Source: Fusibacter sp. 3D3 | Lineage (GTDB): Bacteria; Bacillota; Clostridia; Peptostreptococcales; Acidaminobacteraceae | Direction of reading: 5' to 3' | Assembly: GCF_001748365.1 (NCBI RefSeq) | Contig: NZ_BDHH01000015.1 | Location: 54,105 to 118,104 of the forward strand | DNA length: 64,000 nucleotides | Shown here: piece after piece, positions 7,277-16,729 of the stretch | Layout: each line of letters starts with the position of its first letter | How positions within the stretch are numbered: the stretch's first letter is position 1 | Position numbers and translations under genes: made by a program | Notes under the pieces: generated by a model | Database searches by the model: none | Told to the model about the DNA's origin: nothing | Seen by the model: the letters and a program-made list of their open reading frames with translations, nothing else

Positions 7277-8071
7277 TTAACTGGCTGGGTGTTGACCAAA
7301 GTCAATATTAATATAATCCATCACCTGAGCAAAGGGAATTTGAATTAAGGTGTAGTTAGTGGCAAAATCATTTTCCATAAAGTAAAAGACAATTTCCGTA
7401 TCTGTAAAATACATGCCCATCCAATCTTGAGGTGCTTCAAATTCAAACCCCACATTAAGTGCAGTCTCGGAAAAGATATGATTAAATTCGGTTCTGGATT
7501 TTAGATCGTTTTTTATTAAATTTTCTACTAATATGAGATTACTTGAAGGGATATCAATAGTAATTGGATTCCATATCTCAATAGCACCATTTTCCCATGT
7601 GAGCAAACCTTTGTAAAGTACACTTATATATTTTTTATCTTGGCGTTTGACCTCGTAAGTGACAACGATAGGGTTTTTAACATTGACATCTGGTAACAAC
7701 ATCGACATGGCAGCGTTTTTTAAAGATTGATTGATATAGTCTTGCGTGAGTTCCCCAGCGAGCCCTGTCACTATAGGATATTCTATCGTGTAAATGCCAG
7801 TTTCGCTAACAGAGTCTGCTGTGATTTCGTATTGATAGAGCTCACTTTGGGGCTCTGTGGGTTTGCTTTCTGCAGGGGGTGTTTCATCAGCAGGTGTTGA
7901 GGGTGCAGTGTCTTCTTTTTTAGGCTCTGTTTGTTTAGGCTCTGCTTGTTGGGGCTTTTCTACTTCAACGGGAGTCTGAGCAGGGGAGGGGTCTGTTTTA
8001 CTACATCCTGCTGTAAAAATTAAAGTGACCATTATGGTTGCAGTGAGAATACCTCGCATATAATATTTCAT
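7277..8071 (-). CDS. Lipoprotein with DUF3298/DUF4163-like domain
   Basis: The 264-residue protein starts at the ATG at 8071 (SD GGAAGGA); the longer ORF start at 8092 lacks an SD. The signal peptide ends in a lipobox (F-T-A-G-C). Residues about 25-65 are a low-complexity linker rich in Pro, Glu, Lys and Thr (repeated Q/K-T-E-P-K units), which spans the wall. The remaining 190 residues resemble the DUF3298-type domain found in RsiV and PdaC-like proteins: an opening ITADSVSETGIYTIEYP strand and a closing YTLIQIPFAQVMDYI. Coupling to the carboxypeptidase suggests an envelope role. No enzymatic residues are evident. Confidence 0.7.
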   Translation of the reverse strand: MKYYMRGILTATIMVTLIFTAGCSKTDPSPAQTPVEVEKPQQAEPKQTEPKKEDTAPSTPADETPPAESKPTEPQSELYQYEITADSVSETGIYTIEYPIVTGLAGELTQDYINQSLKNAAMSMLLPDVNVKNPIVVTYEVKRQDKKYISVLYKGLLTWENGAIEIWNPITIDIPSSNLILVENLIKNDLKSRTEFNHIFSETALNVGFEFEAPQDWMGMYFTDTEIVFYFMENDFATNYTLIQIPFAQVMDYINIDFGQHPAS

Positions 8072-8178
8072 AGTTTCATCCTTCCAATCCATTCATTAAT
8101 TGAACCTGTGTCTCATTTTTCTTAATAAGAGCAGTTAACAAGTAAAAGGAACGTACCATAGGATACATTCCTCTAATA

Positions 8179-8184
8179 ATTTTA
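8179..8184 (-). promoter_or_regulatory. Extended -10 element upstream of the DUF3298 lipoprotein
   Basis: The minus strand reads TG-G-TAAAAT, an extended -10, without a convincing -35. It would give a leader of roughly 100 nt containing a weak hairpin with GGAA..TTCC ends. Confidence 0.3.
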
Positions 8185-8214
8185 CCATATATATAATGTC
8201 AATAGGGTTACAAT

Positions 8215-8532
8215 TTAGCTAAATCTTTTTTTATAATATTTCTTGCCAATACTGGTTAAAATGAGTTGGATGAAATAGATGCACAGGCCATAAGAAACAA
8301 ACATCGTTGAGAAATTGGGAACAACACTGTTATAAGTCAAGGCCAGGATAAACATTGTACCAGAAGCTAAATAGATTAGACTTAAAAATTTTAGAAATGC
8401 ATTTGCGTCATAGATGATGAAGTCATGTCTATAGGCTGCTAAAAATTGATCTTTATCAGGAAGGTACATGTGAAGTCTAATCTCGACGCCTTTAAATATC
8501 ATAACAACACCTAATAAATAGATGGATAACAT
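8215..8532 (-). CDS. Small membrane protein, 105 residues
   Basis: This protein has three hydrophobic segments (about residues 2-17, 44-66 and 72-92) and a basic C-terminus (KKYYKKRF). The layout resembles DUF3784-type small membrane proteins, but the match is only in general pattern. The ATG at 8532 is preferred over the GTG at 8541 because it lies 9 nt after the AAAGGGG SD. It has no close partner: about 140 nt separate it from the DUF3298 lipoprotein gene. Function unknown. Confidence 0.65.
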   Translation of the reverse strand: MLSIYLLGVVMIFKGVEIRLHMYLPDKDQFLAAYRHDFIIYDANAFLKFLSLIYLASGTMFILALTYNSVVPNFSTMFVSYGLCIYFIQLILTSIGKKYYKKRFS

Positions 8533-8626
8533 AAGCTTCACCCCTTTCTATACTCTCTATTAAAAAGATACCCAATTTTCTGATGATTTAGCACTTTTGT
8601 TTTAAAAATAATGGGTCTGCTCTTTA

Positions 8627-8647
8627 CTGGACGAAAACGAATGATCT
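8627..8647 (+). repeat. Short repeat shared with the ffh-rpsP intergenic element
   Basis: The 21 nt here match 60902-60922 at 19 positions, in the same orientation, and weaker similarity extends about 12 nt upstream. Both copies are intergenic. It may be a fragment of a dispersed element. Confidence 0.4.
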
Positions 8648-8664
8648 CATGACCATCATGATCA

Positions 8665-8702
8665 GTAAAAAAACCTACTTGATTTTATCAAATAGGTTTT
8701 AG
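8665..8702 (-). terminator. Terminator of the DUF4097 lipoprotein gene
   Basis: A 13-bp stem (8671-8683 with 8687-8699) has a 3-nt loop. The one imperfect pair is a G-U only when read on the minus strand, and the minus strand continues into a run of T, so it serves the minus-strand gene. Confidence 0.8.
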
Positions 8703-8705
8703 GTC

Positions 8706-9737
8706 TTAATGAGTGATTTCAATATTGCCGACATCTGAATCTGCTTCGATGGTCAAGTTGAATAGGGTCGAAGTGGCATTGTTGATGAAGAAGTAATCGT
8801 TTTCTGCTGTATAAGCGACATTGTTAAACTTGATTTTGGATACAAATTCGTCTTCTTTTGCAATTAATTTGACTTTCAAATTTTCATCAATTTTGAGTTT
8901 GACACCGCCAGTGGAAGTGATACATTTTACATGAGTATCATCTGCGTATTGTCCAGCGAGATCAAGTTTGACTTCGCCAATATCAGAACTTGCATCAAGG
9001 CTGAAAGCGTTTTTATAGACGCCATCCAGTGAAAGCTTTATTTTACCGGTGTCTCCACTTATCTGGAGTTGTTCGATGGATGGGAAATCCCCTGACATAG
9101 CCATGGAGAGATCACCGACATCAGAATTAAGCACTATGGTCTCAAGACTAGATGCATTTTGAGGGAGTTTCAAATTTATTTTACCAACATCACTATTGAG
9201 CTCTATATTTTTGAGATTCGCTTGCTCAGAATCAAGCGCAACCGTGATGTCGCCCACATCGGTACTGGCTATTAGGGCTTCAAATTGAAGTGAATCCGTA
9301 CTGAGGTTAAATTTACCAACGTCCACGGTAGAATCAATACTGTAAAGTATGCTTTCAGGAAGCTCTATGACAATATCACTATTTAAACTGTTAAAAATCA
9401 TTTGTTGACTCGGAGAATCAAACGATAATATTAAAGTGTCACCGCTAGGGGTGCTCGTTGGGACGACAAAGATCTTTTCCCGATTAGCATGTTGCGTTAA
9501 AGTGAATATTGAATTGTCTCCTTTTTGAATGATAACGTCACTGACGTCAATATTCAAATGCAGTTCTACTTTTTTATAGGCCGCTAGATCGTCGGTGTAT
9601 ACATATTCATTTTTTTCAATGGTTTCGGTTGAAGCTTCAACACGAGGAGATTCGCTTGTGCTCATGGTCCAATAGGTACATCCACTGAGTATGTATGCGA
9701 AAAGTCCTATTAGTAAAATTGATTGGATACGTTTCAT
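8706..9737 (-). CDS. DUF4097-like lipoprotein with a repetitive beta-helix-type body
   Basis: The 343-residue protein has a signal peptide with lipobox (Y-I-L-S-G-C). From about residue 60 the sequence is a run of beta-strand repeats of about 22-28 residues marked by S-D-V-G-D/K-I (for example SDVGKINLKL, SDVGDLSMAM, SDIGEVKLDL, SDVGNIEI near the end). This matches DUF4097-type, adhesin-like right-handed beta-helix proteins, several of which sit next to envelope-stress systems in Firmicutes; here no regulator is adjacent. The SD (GGAGGC) lies just before the ATG. It is probably held on the outer face of the membrane. Partner and function unknown. Confidence 0.75.
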   Translation of the reverse strand: MKRIQSILLIGLFAYILSGCTYWTMSTSESPRVEASTETIEKNEYVYTDDLAAYKKVELHLNIDVSDVIIQKGDNSIFTLTQHANREKIFVVPTSTPSGDTLILSFDSPSQQMIFNSLNSDIVIELPESILYSIDSTVDVGKFNLSTDSLQFEALIASTDVGDITVALDSEQANLKNIELNSDVGKINLKLPQNASSLETIVLNSDVGDLSMAMSGDFPSIEQLQISGDTGKIKLSLDGVYKNAFSLDASSDIGEVKLDLAGQYADDTHVKCITSTGGVKLKIDENLKVKLIAKEDEFVSKIKFNNVAYTAENDYFFINNATSTLFNLTIEADSDVGNIEITH

Positions 9738-9822
9738 TGATAAGCCTCCATATGAGTTATTATGATTTGAGTATAATGATATAGAGTTAATATTGCGTTA
9801 GAAAGGCATTAAAATCAAAATG

Positions 9823-10275
9823 TTATTTGATTTTTTCAAGCCACTTATCTAAAGAGGGTCTGATCATTCTCATCAGAGAGGTGGCAAGAACGATGCCACA
9901 AGCTATGGAAATTGCCACAAATAGAGATTGAGCACCTGTGGTCATAGCTTGATCAAAATCTTCTTGAACGATGTAGAGCATGGTATAATAGATGCCGTAG
10001 CCAGGGACTAAAGGAATAATGCCAGGGATGGTAAACATCGTTGAAGGATGCTTGGTTACAGCTGCAAGTATTTCTCCAATGAGTCCAACGGCAATAGAAC
10101 CAACGACAGCGGGCACTATAAAATTTGAAGTTTGCCCTTGTAAGGCATCATAGACAAGCCATCCCACCATGCCCGTAAATGCAGCATGCGGAAGCAATTG
10201 CTTGGGCAAATTAAATATAATTGAAAACCCAATAACGCAAAAGAGGGCATAAATACCTTGAGTGATAATATACAT
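9823..10275 (-). CDS. Threonine/serine exporter family, small subunit (YjjB/DUF3815-like)
   Basis: The 150-residue membrane protein has four to five predicted helices. The conserved stretch PGIIPLVPGYGIYY is typical of the ThrE C-terminal half, which in many bacteria is a separate gene. It follows the DUF1212 subunit by 19 nt with a good SD (GAAAGGA), so the pair forms a split ThrE exporter. Substrates known for the family are threonine, serine and, for YjjPB, succinate; which applies here is unknown. Confidence 0.8.
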   Translation of the reverse strand: MYIITQGIYALFCVIGFSIIFNLPKQLLPHAAFTGMVGWLVYDALQGQTSNFIVPAVVGSIAVGLIGEILAAVTKHPSTMFTIPGIIPLVPGYGIYYTMLYIVQEDFDQAMTTGAQSLFVAISIACGIVLATSLMRMIRPSLDKWLEKIK

Positions 10276-10294
10276 AAAAATGTCCTTTCTAATC

Positions 10295-11074
10295 CTATAT
10301 AAAGTTAATACCGATTTGGAGCATGATGCCTACACCGAAAGCAAGTGCAATTGCAATGAATAGAGCTTCCATAATTTTTGCGCTTCCAGCCAAGAGTTCT
10401 CCAGAGATAAGGTCTCTGATGCCATTGTTTAAGGCAACGCCAGGCACTAAAGTCATGAGCGGACCAATGATGACAATGTCCAGTGAAGCATGAATGCCTA
10501 TGCGACTTACCAGTGAGATACTGATGATCCCAAATAATGAAGCTAAAAATCCGCCGATAATATTTTTGACAAAGAAATTGAGTTGCTTGCCTGAGAGTGA
10601 ATCAAAGCAGAGTACGGTAAACGCACTGGAAATATAGGCTAATAGGAATTCAACAAAGGTACCGTTGAAAAGAAAAATAAAAAAGCCTCCAGCCATCCCA
10701 CTAAAGAAAAACCGCGTTAATTTGGAGAAAGTAGGAGACTGACTTATGGCGTTGAGGGCGTCACTTGCTTCTTGTAATGACATATTTGTACTTGTGAATT
10801 GTCTGGATAAAGCATTTGTGCGATCAATTATTTCAAGATCAATACCTCCGCCTTGAATCCGCTCTAAAATAGTGGTTGGATGATCATCAATGTTAGCAGA
10901 GACAATGATCCCAGTGGGGATTACAAACACTTGTACATCTTCTAACTTGCGAGATTCAATCATTCTTTGTACAGTATCTTCCACGCGATAGGTCTCAGCG
11001 CCGTTTGTGAGCATAATATTGCCTGCCCTTAGGGCGATATCAACGATCTGTTTTTGTTCCGTCTGTATTTTCAT
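10295..11074 (-). CDS. Threonine/serine exporter family, large subunit (YjjP/DUF1212-like)
   Basis: The 259-residue protein has a soluble N-terminal part of about 115 residues with the family hallmarks AGNIMLTNGAETYRVEDTV, followed by five predicted helices including PLMTLVPGVALNNGIRDLISG. This is the N-terminal half of ThrE-type exporters and works with the adjacent small subunit. The gene is first in a two-gene minus-strand operon with a promoter at 11092-11120. It lies divergent from the small membrane protein at 11224. Confidence 0.8.
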   Translation of the reverse strand: MKIQTEQKQIVDIALRAGNIMLTNGAETYRVEDTVQRMIESRKLEDVQVFVIPTGIIVSANIDDHPTTILERIQGGGIDLEIIDRTNALSRQFTSTNMSLQEASDALNAISQSPTFSKLTRFFFSGMAGGFFIFLFNGTFVEFLLAYISSAFTVLCFDSLSGKQLNFFVKNIIGGFLASLFGIISISLVSRIGIHASLDIVIIGPLMTLVPGVALNNGIRDLISGELLAGSAKIMEALFIAIALAFGVGIMLQIGINFI

Positions 11075-11091
11075 TGGATGGTCCTTTTCTC

Positions 11092-11120
11092 ATTTTAATC
11101 TACTTCTAATGTTGGGTTAA
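11092..11120 (-). promoter_or_regulatory. Promoter of the split ThrE operon
   Basis: On the minus strand TTAACC (11120-11115) and TAAAAT (11097-11092) are 17 nt apart. Nearby (about 11143-11162) the sequence TTACCAT-N6-ATGGTAA is a clean palindrome that could be an operator for either divergent unit. Confidence 0.5.
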
Positions 11121-11223
11121 CTTATTTTGAATCTTGACGTGTTACCATAGGGTCATGGTAATCGTCTAAAAGGGTAATATGAACCCTAGATATTATAACA
11201 TGAAAGTGAAAGGAGAAGCTCAA

Positions 11224-11424
11224 ATGTTAAGTTTTATTTTAAGTATATTTGTTATCATTATGTTAATGAAAGTTCTATTTCATATAGGCTTTGGCATTAC
11301 AAAGTTGCTTTTTAGTTTAATCGGTATAGCGTTGTTTCTATTTTTTATTCCGATCGGTTTATTTTTATTAGTGCCTATTTTTGCCGTTATGGCCATCATG
11401 TTTTTATTAAAGCTCGTATTTTAA
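11224..11424 (+). CDS. Small hydrophobic membrane protein, 66 residues
   Basis: The protein is almost wholly hydrophobic, with two to three helices and no recognised motif; phage-shock-type or holin-like small proteins look similar in composition only. The ATG at 11224 follows AAAGGAG; the earlier in-frame start at 11179 would translate the SD. A terminator follows, so it is a single-gene unit. It occupies the place before rluD where Firmicutes usually carry lspA, but it is too short and lacks the LspA aspartates. Confidence 0.65.
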   Translation: MLSFILSIFVIIMLMKVLFHIGFGITKLLFSLIGIALFLFFIPIGLFLLVPIFAVMAIMFLLKLVF

Positions 11425-11471
11425 AAATAAACCTTCTAAAAACACATAAAATTTGATAAAATGATCACATA

Positions 11472-11501
11472 AAAGCACTTATAAAAGTGCTTTATTTTTT
11501 T
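11472..11501 (+). terminator. Terminator upstream of rluD
   Basis: AAAGCACTT (11472-11480) pairs perfectly with AAGTGCTTT (11485-11493) around a 4-nt loop, followed by ATTTTTTT. Confidence 0.85.
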
Positions 11502-11516
11502 GAAAGAAGGTCGCTT

Positions 11517-12431
11517 TTGGATACTGAAAAAATACAGATTATATGTGAATCTGAAAATATTAGAATAGATGCCTATTTATCGGAGGCGCTCAACGATCTC
11601 TCTAGAAATTATATTCAAAAATTGATTTCAGGTGGACATGTTACTCTAAATGGTAAAAAATTGGAAAGCAAAAAAATCAAGGTGACCTTAGAGGATCTCA
11701 TTGAGATAGATATCCCAGAACCTGAGCTTTTAAGCATTAAAGCTGAATCCATTCCTATTGATATCGTCTATGAGGATGATGACCTTATGATCATTAACAA
11801 ACCTCAAGGGATGGTCGTACACCCTGCTCCAGGAAATTATACGGGCACGTTGGTGAATGCGTTAATGGCACTTACCGAGAAATTATCTTCAATCAATGGC
11901 GTTATAAGGCCAGGGATTGTACACCGTATTGATAAAGATACCTCGGGTTTACTCATGGTAGCCAAAAATAATAAAGCACATGAATTTCTGGCAGCCCAGC
12001 TTAAGGATAAAACTTCTAGAAGAGAGTACTATGCAATTGTCAATGGTGTTATTAAACAGGACTCAGGTACAATAGACAAACCACTTGGCAGGTCTTTGAA
12101 AGATCGTAAGAAAATTGCAATTATACCAGAGGGTAGAGAGGCTGTTACGCACTACGAAGTCCTTGAGCGTTTTAAGTATCATACGCTTGTAAAGTTAAAG
12201 CTTGAAACCGGTAGAACACATCAAATAAGAGTGCACATGGCTTCAATTGGATATCCGCTTTTAGGCGATCCCGTATATGGGGTGAAATCGGAACGTGTGA
12301 AGTATGAAGGTCAAGCGTTGCATGCTAAAATTATAGGCTTCGTGCATCCCACAACACATGAGCAAATGCTATTTGAGTCAGAATTACCGGATTATTTTAT
12401 AAAACTGATCCATAAGTGTAAAAGTTTATAG
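11517..12431 (+). CDS. rluD: 23S rRNA pseudouridine synthase, RluD/RluA family
   Basis: This 304-residue enzyme isomerises uridines in 23S rRNA. It has an N-terminal S4 RNA-binding domain (about residues 10-75) and a catalytic domain with the active-site Asp in VHRIDKDTSGLL, plus the GRTHQIRVHMASIG motif. The chosen start is TTG at 11517, six nt after AAGAAGG; the longer ORF from 11487 would begin inside the preceding terminator. PyrR follows 9 nt later, a linkage common in Firmicutes. RluD is the likeliest member; RluA or RluC specificity cannot be excluded. Confidence 0.85.
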   Translation: MDTEKIQIICESENIRIDAYLSEALNDLSRNYIQKLISGGHVTLNGKKLESKKIKVTLEDLIEIDIPEPELLSIKAESIPIDIVYEDDDLMIINKPQGMVVHPAPGNYTGTLVNALMALTEKLSSINGVIRPGIVHRIDKDTSGLLMVAKNNKAHEFLAAQLKDKTSRREYYAIVNGVIKQDSGTIDKPLGRSLKDRKKIAIIPEGREAVTHYEVLERFKYHTLVKLKLETGRTHQIRVHMASIGYPLLGDPVYGVKSERVKYEGQALHAKIIGFVHPTTHEQMLFESELPDYFIKLIHKCKSL

Positions 12432-12977
<546 letters not shown>

Positions 12978-13018
12978 AAAATGTTCAAGACATTTGTTTT
13001 TGTAGGAGGAGTATAATA

Positions 13019-13939
13019 ATGCCGAGCTCAAATTCGAACTTCATAGAAGTTCAAAATCTGATCAAATATTTTGGCGATTTCAAAGTGCTGAAAGGGATCG
13101 ATTTGCATGTAAAACAGGGTTCGATTTACGGGTTAATTGGCCCAAATGGCGCGGGAAAAACAACACTGATCAAGCACATAGTGGGTTCTTATCATCAAGA
13201 CGGTGGTAGTGTCTTAGTGGATGGGGAACCCGTGTACGATAACAGTCGCATCTTAAAACGGATGGCTTACATTCCGGATGATCTGTATTTTAACACGACG
13301 GATACTGTTAAAAAAATCTCTAAATTTTATAAAAAAGTGTATCCTTTTTTTAATGAAAAAAGATATGAAATGTTAAAGGAAATGTTTGAAATTGATGAAA
13401 ATCACTTGATCCGTAAAATGTCCAAAGGGATGAAAAAGCAGGTGGCTTTTTGGCTTGCAATATCAAGCATGCCCGATATTATGATTTTAGATGAACCTGT
13501 AGATGGACTTGATCCAGTCACGAGAAGACGTGTATGGTCTCTGATTGTTCAAGATGTTGCAGAGCGTGGTACAACGGTATTAATATCCTCTCATAATCTA
13601 AGAGAACTTGAAGATGTGTGTGATTATGTGGGCATTTTGCATAATGGCAATTTGCTCATTGAAAAAAATTTAGATGAACTCAAAACGGATATTCATAAAA
13701 TTCAAACTTCTTTTGAAGTTGAAGTGGATATAAAGCAACTTGAAGACGGTAAGATTCTCTATGAAAACACTTTGGGATCCGTACATAATTATATTATTAA
13801 GGGGGATAAAGACAACATTCTCAGATGGCTTAATAGATATAAGCCGAGGTTTATCGATATGCTGCCACTGTCTTTAGAAGAAGTTTTTATCTATGAAATA
13901 GGGGGAGATGGCTATGAAATTAAAGAAATCATTTTATAA
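13019..13939 (+). CDS. ABC transporter ATPase, YtrB-like
   Basis: The 306-residue ATPase has Walker A GPNGAGKTT, Walker B IMILDEPVDGLDP and the switch histidine in ISSHNLRELEDV. The signature motif is divergent: MSKGMKKQ instead of LSGGQ, as in YtrB/EcsA-like members of the ABC-2 group. A C-terminal extension of about 80 residues follows the core. The stop overlaps the start of the permease by 26 nt, so translation is coupled. Unlike the ytr operon there is no GntR-type regulator next to it. Confidence 0.85.
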   Translation: MPSSNSNFIEVQNLIKYFGDFKVLKGIDLHVKQGSIYGLIGPNGAGKTTLIKHIVGSYHQDGGSVLVDGEPVYDNSRILKRMAYIPDDLYFNTTDTVKKISKFYKKVYPFFNEKRYEMLKEMFEIDENHLIRKMSKGMKKQVAFWLAISSMPDIMILDEPVDGLDPVTRRRVWSLIVQDVAERGTTVLISSHNLRELEDVCDYVGILHNGNLLIEKNLDELKTDIHKIQTSFEVEVDIKQLEDGKILYENTLGSVHNYIIKGDKDNILRWLNRYKPRFIDMLPLSLEEVFIYEIGGDGYEIKEIIL

Positions 13940-15929
13940 TAGTCATGTGATTAGACACGATCTTACTTATTTTGGATGGATAAGTGGCATCTATATTATT
14001 CTGCTCTTGTTGACGGGGCCAGTTGCCTCTCTTTCAGGGGAGGAGAAATTTGCAGCATATATGCTGAATTTATTGGATTTTGCCGCACAGCTTCATCTGT
14101 TTACGATCGTGGTTGTGCCCATTGCACTTGGACTTTTTCAATTTAAATACCTTCACAATCAAGTGCAGATTTCTAGAATCCATAGTTTCCCGTTTACAAG
14201 GTATGAATGGCTGGGAACGAAGCTTATAACGGGTTTATTGATCCTCTGGATTCCGCAGATGTTTTTCACACTGTTTGTCATTATTTTTTATCCTTCGGCT
14301 GAATTTATTGGCAATCAATTGATTCATACACCGCTTGAATTTTTGGCTTTAAATTGTGTCTATATGCTGAATATATATCTGTTTTCAGTATTAATTTCTG
14401 TCATGTCAGGTTTTACAATCGCGGCAACATTGATGACATTAATCTTTTTTTCAGTGCCATATGGTCTGTTGACCTTGCTTTACAACAATTTAGAAATGAC
14501 TTTAAAGGGTTTCTATTACAATTATAATTTTCTGGACAAGGTGATTCTCAAGCTATCGCCTTTTACGGTGCTTTTTGAGTTTTCAAGTCAAAAAATTTCT
14601 GTGATGACTTATGCGAGTATGGGGGGATTCTTTTTCATTTTTTTGATTTCAATATTTTATCTCTATTCGAAGCGAAAGGATGAATCTGCAGGTGATGTGC
14701 TTGCGTTTTCAATATTGAAACCCATCTTCATAGTAGGTGTTACAATTTGTAGTATTTTTGTAATAGGGACTTATGTCTCCGTGCTCTATGAAAATGAAAC
14801 GGCTCTTTTTATAGGCTATCTCATTGGAGGGACACTGGGCTATTATATTGCACATATGATTGTCAATAAAAAATTTAATGTCTTTAAACGATACATCAAA
14901 GGTTATGGGGTTGTTCTTTTGTTAATTGTCCTTTTTCAGGGCATTTTATGTTTTGATGTTACCGGATTTGAAAGTAAAGTTCCTAACACTGACGCTATTG
15001 AATCAGTCGTATTTGAACAGCTTTACGCCTCAAACACTGAAGGCAAACATAATATTTATCAAAGTGTAAGCAATATTGAAACCATAAGAGCACTTCATCA
15101 AAAATTAGTGGATGAAGATGTTTCAAGCAAAACTGGAAAAAGCTTCTACATTCAATATAACCTCAGTAATGGGACTAAAATCAAGCGCCAGTATATTATT
15201 GAGGAATTGCGTTACAAGTCACTTTTCGAATCTCTATATAACTCTGCATCATACAAGAAACAAACTTATGATATTTTTGATCTCAACCCAAGTGACATTT
15301 CAATGGCTTTAATTGAAAGTAATGAGTTTTGGAATAATAGGGAAAAGTTTGAACAAGTCGCAGATTTAGAAGAATTAATTGCGGTTTTAAAGCAAGATAT
15401 AATGGCTGCAACCGCTGATGATCTCGTCTTTAATCGGTACGAGCAAGCCCATATCATCTTTTATGATAATCGACTTAATATCAATGTCAATATTGCTTCA
15501 ATTGAGGATCAAGAATCCAATGCAAGTGGCGAATTAAAGAGTTTTGATGAAATTGACGATGAAGCTATAATTGTGGATATTCCACTGAATTCAAAGTTTT
15601 TAAATACCAAAGCGTGGTTGGATGAAAAGGGCATATTAGCCAATATAGCGTTAAAGCCAGAGGCTGTTAGTTATATTGTACTTGAAGAGGTTGGGGTGAA
15701 ATCCACAGCGACCACGGTTATTGGGGAAGATACAAAAACAGTTAATGTTGTGGAACCTGAATGGATTAAGTGTGTTCTTGAGCATATGTCGTATGGCGAA
15801 TATTTTGATGAGAAAGAGCCTTATTATGTCGTGGGGGTTGGTCTCAAAGATAAGATAGATGGCATGGTATACGCTTATATTCAAAAGAAAGATTTACCGA
15901 CTGAGGTATTAACTCAATTTAGACGTTGA
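13914..15929 (+). CDS. ABC transporter permease with large extracytoplasmic C-terminal part (YtrC/DUF6449-like)
   Basis: The 671-residue protein has about eight predicted helices in the first 350 residues, in two blocks separated by a charged loop (YSKRKDESAG). A mostly hydrophilic domain of about 300 residues follows the last helix (VVLLLIVLFQGILCFDVTGFE). This layout fits ABC-2 permeases carrying a DUF6449-type C-terminal domain. The ATG at 13914 is preferred to 13908 because the GGGGGAG SD abuts the latter. It pairs with the upstream ATPase; substrate unknown, possibly drug or peptide sensing and export. Confidence 0.75.
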   Translation: MKLKKSFYNSHVIRHDLTYFGWISGIYIILLLLTGPVASLSGEEKFAAYMLNLLDFAAQLHLFTIVVVPIALGLFQFKYLHNQVQISRIHSFPFTRYEWLGTKLITGLLILWIPQMFFTLFVIIFYPSAEFIGNQLIHTPLEFLALNCVYMLNIYLFSVLISVMSGFTIAATLMTLIFFSVPYGLLTLLYNNLEMTLKGFYYNYNFLDKVILKLSPFTVLFEFSSQKISVMTYASMGGFFFIFLISIFYLYSKRKDESAGDVLAFSILKPIFIVGVTICSIFVIGTYVSVLYENETALFIGYLIGGTLGYYIAHMIVNKKFNVFKRYIKGYGVVLLLIVLFQGILCFDVTGFESKVPNTDAIESVVFEQLYASNTEGKHNIYQSVSNIETIRALHQKLVDEDVSSKTGKSFYIQYNLSNGTKIKRQYIIEELRYKSLFESLYNSASYKKQTYDIFDLNPSDISMALIESNEFWNNREKFEQVADLEELIAVLKQDIMAATADDLVFNRYEQAHIIFYDNRLNINVNIASIEDQESNASGELKSFDEIDDEAIIVDIPLNSKFLNTKAWLDEKGILANIALKPEAVSYIVLEEVGVKSTATTVIGEDTKTVNVVEPEWIKCVLEHMSYGEYFDEKEPYYVVGVGLKDKIDGMVYAYIQKKDLPTEVLTQFRR

Positions 15930-15938
15930 ACTTAATAA

Positions 15939-15994
15939 AAGCACGATTCACATATAAGGGTTAGACCCTATGTGAGATCGTGCTTCATTTTTTT
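15939..15994. terminator. Bidirectional terminator between the ABC permease and the DUF308 gene
   Basis: A long stem joins AAGCACGAT (15939-15947) to ATCGTGCTT (15977-15985), continuing inward as TCACATA/TATGTGA and AGGG/CCCT. It is followed by CATTTTTTT and flanked by A-rich sequence on the other side. Confidence 0.8.
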
Positions 15995-16013
15995 AAAAAT
16001 CATTTTGAGGATG

Positions 16014-16622
16014 TCATTTAATTTCCTTATAGTCGACTTCCTCAACTTCATCTGTATCGATGTTAATGATGACGCGTTTATTTGGATTAGATGTTGCCTG
16101 AGTGGGATCATTTGCCCCATATTTATAGAAAAAAGTTTTCTTTAGAGGTTTCATCAATTTACCTTGATAGATTAAAATGACGCCAAGTGCTAAAATCACA
16201 ATACCGAGGATCATCATAACCGTTGCCAGAGCTGCCCTAGAATTAACAATTGCAAAGACACCAAGGAGAATCATTAAGATGGAGGATAATATGATGTTAT
16301 CCGATTTTCGTTTGGAGTAGAGCAACAAACCGTGGGCGCCACTTAATGCAAAAGCAATACCAATAATTAACAAAATGTAATCGGGATTCACAAAGGCATA
16401 AATACTCATAAGGAGCAGTGATGCACTGAGAAATGTTGTGGTTATACTTTTCATAACCAATGAGAAAGTTAAGCCATAGAAACCAATAATCATCAGAAGT
16501 AATGTTATGAATTTGATGGCTAAAACACCTATAAGTGTTGGAAAAGCTATTAAAGTAGCACCAATAACGCTTAATGTAATGCCTGACCATTGAATGCCGT
16601 TAAGTTTATAATGATGTGCCAT
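16014..16622 (-). CDS. DUF308 / HdeD-like membrane protein
   Basis: The 202-residue protein has about six closely spaced hydrophobic helices with the short glycine-rich turns of the DUF308 (HdeD) family, then a hydrophilic tail of about 45 residues that ends in acidic residues (DTDEVEEVDYKEI). HdeD relatives are linked to acid tolerance in enterics, but the family function in Firmicutes is unproven. The start at 16622 follows a weak GGTTGGTG SD; the alternative at 16649 has none. Single-gene unit. Confidence 0.7.
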   Translation of the reverse strand: MAHHYKLNGIQWSGITLSVIGATLIAFPTLIGVLAIKFITLLLMIIGFYGLTFSLVMKSITTTFLSASLLLMSIYAFVNPDYILLIIGIAFALSGAHGLLLYSKRKSDNIILSSILMILLGVFAIVNSRAALATVMMILGIVILALGVILIYQGKLMKPLKKTFFYKYGANDPTQATSNPNKRVIINIDTDEVEEVDYKEIK

Positions 16623-16729
16623 GATTTCACCAACCAGTTTTAATTTCATAGTATAACGCGCTCACTATAGTGTTAGTATAAGCCCAAAATATGAATATAT
16701 TATTAACAAAAAAGCAACAGTTCTAAAAG

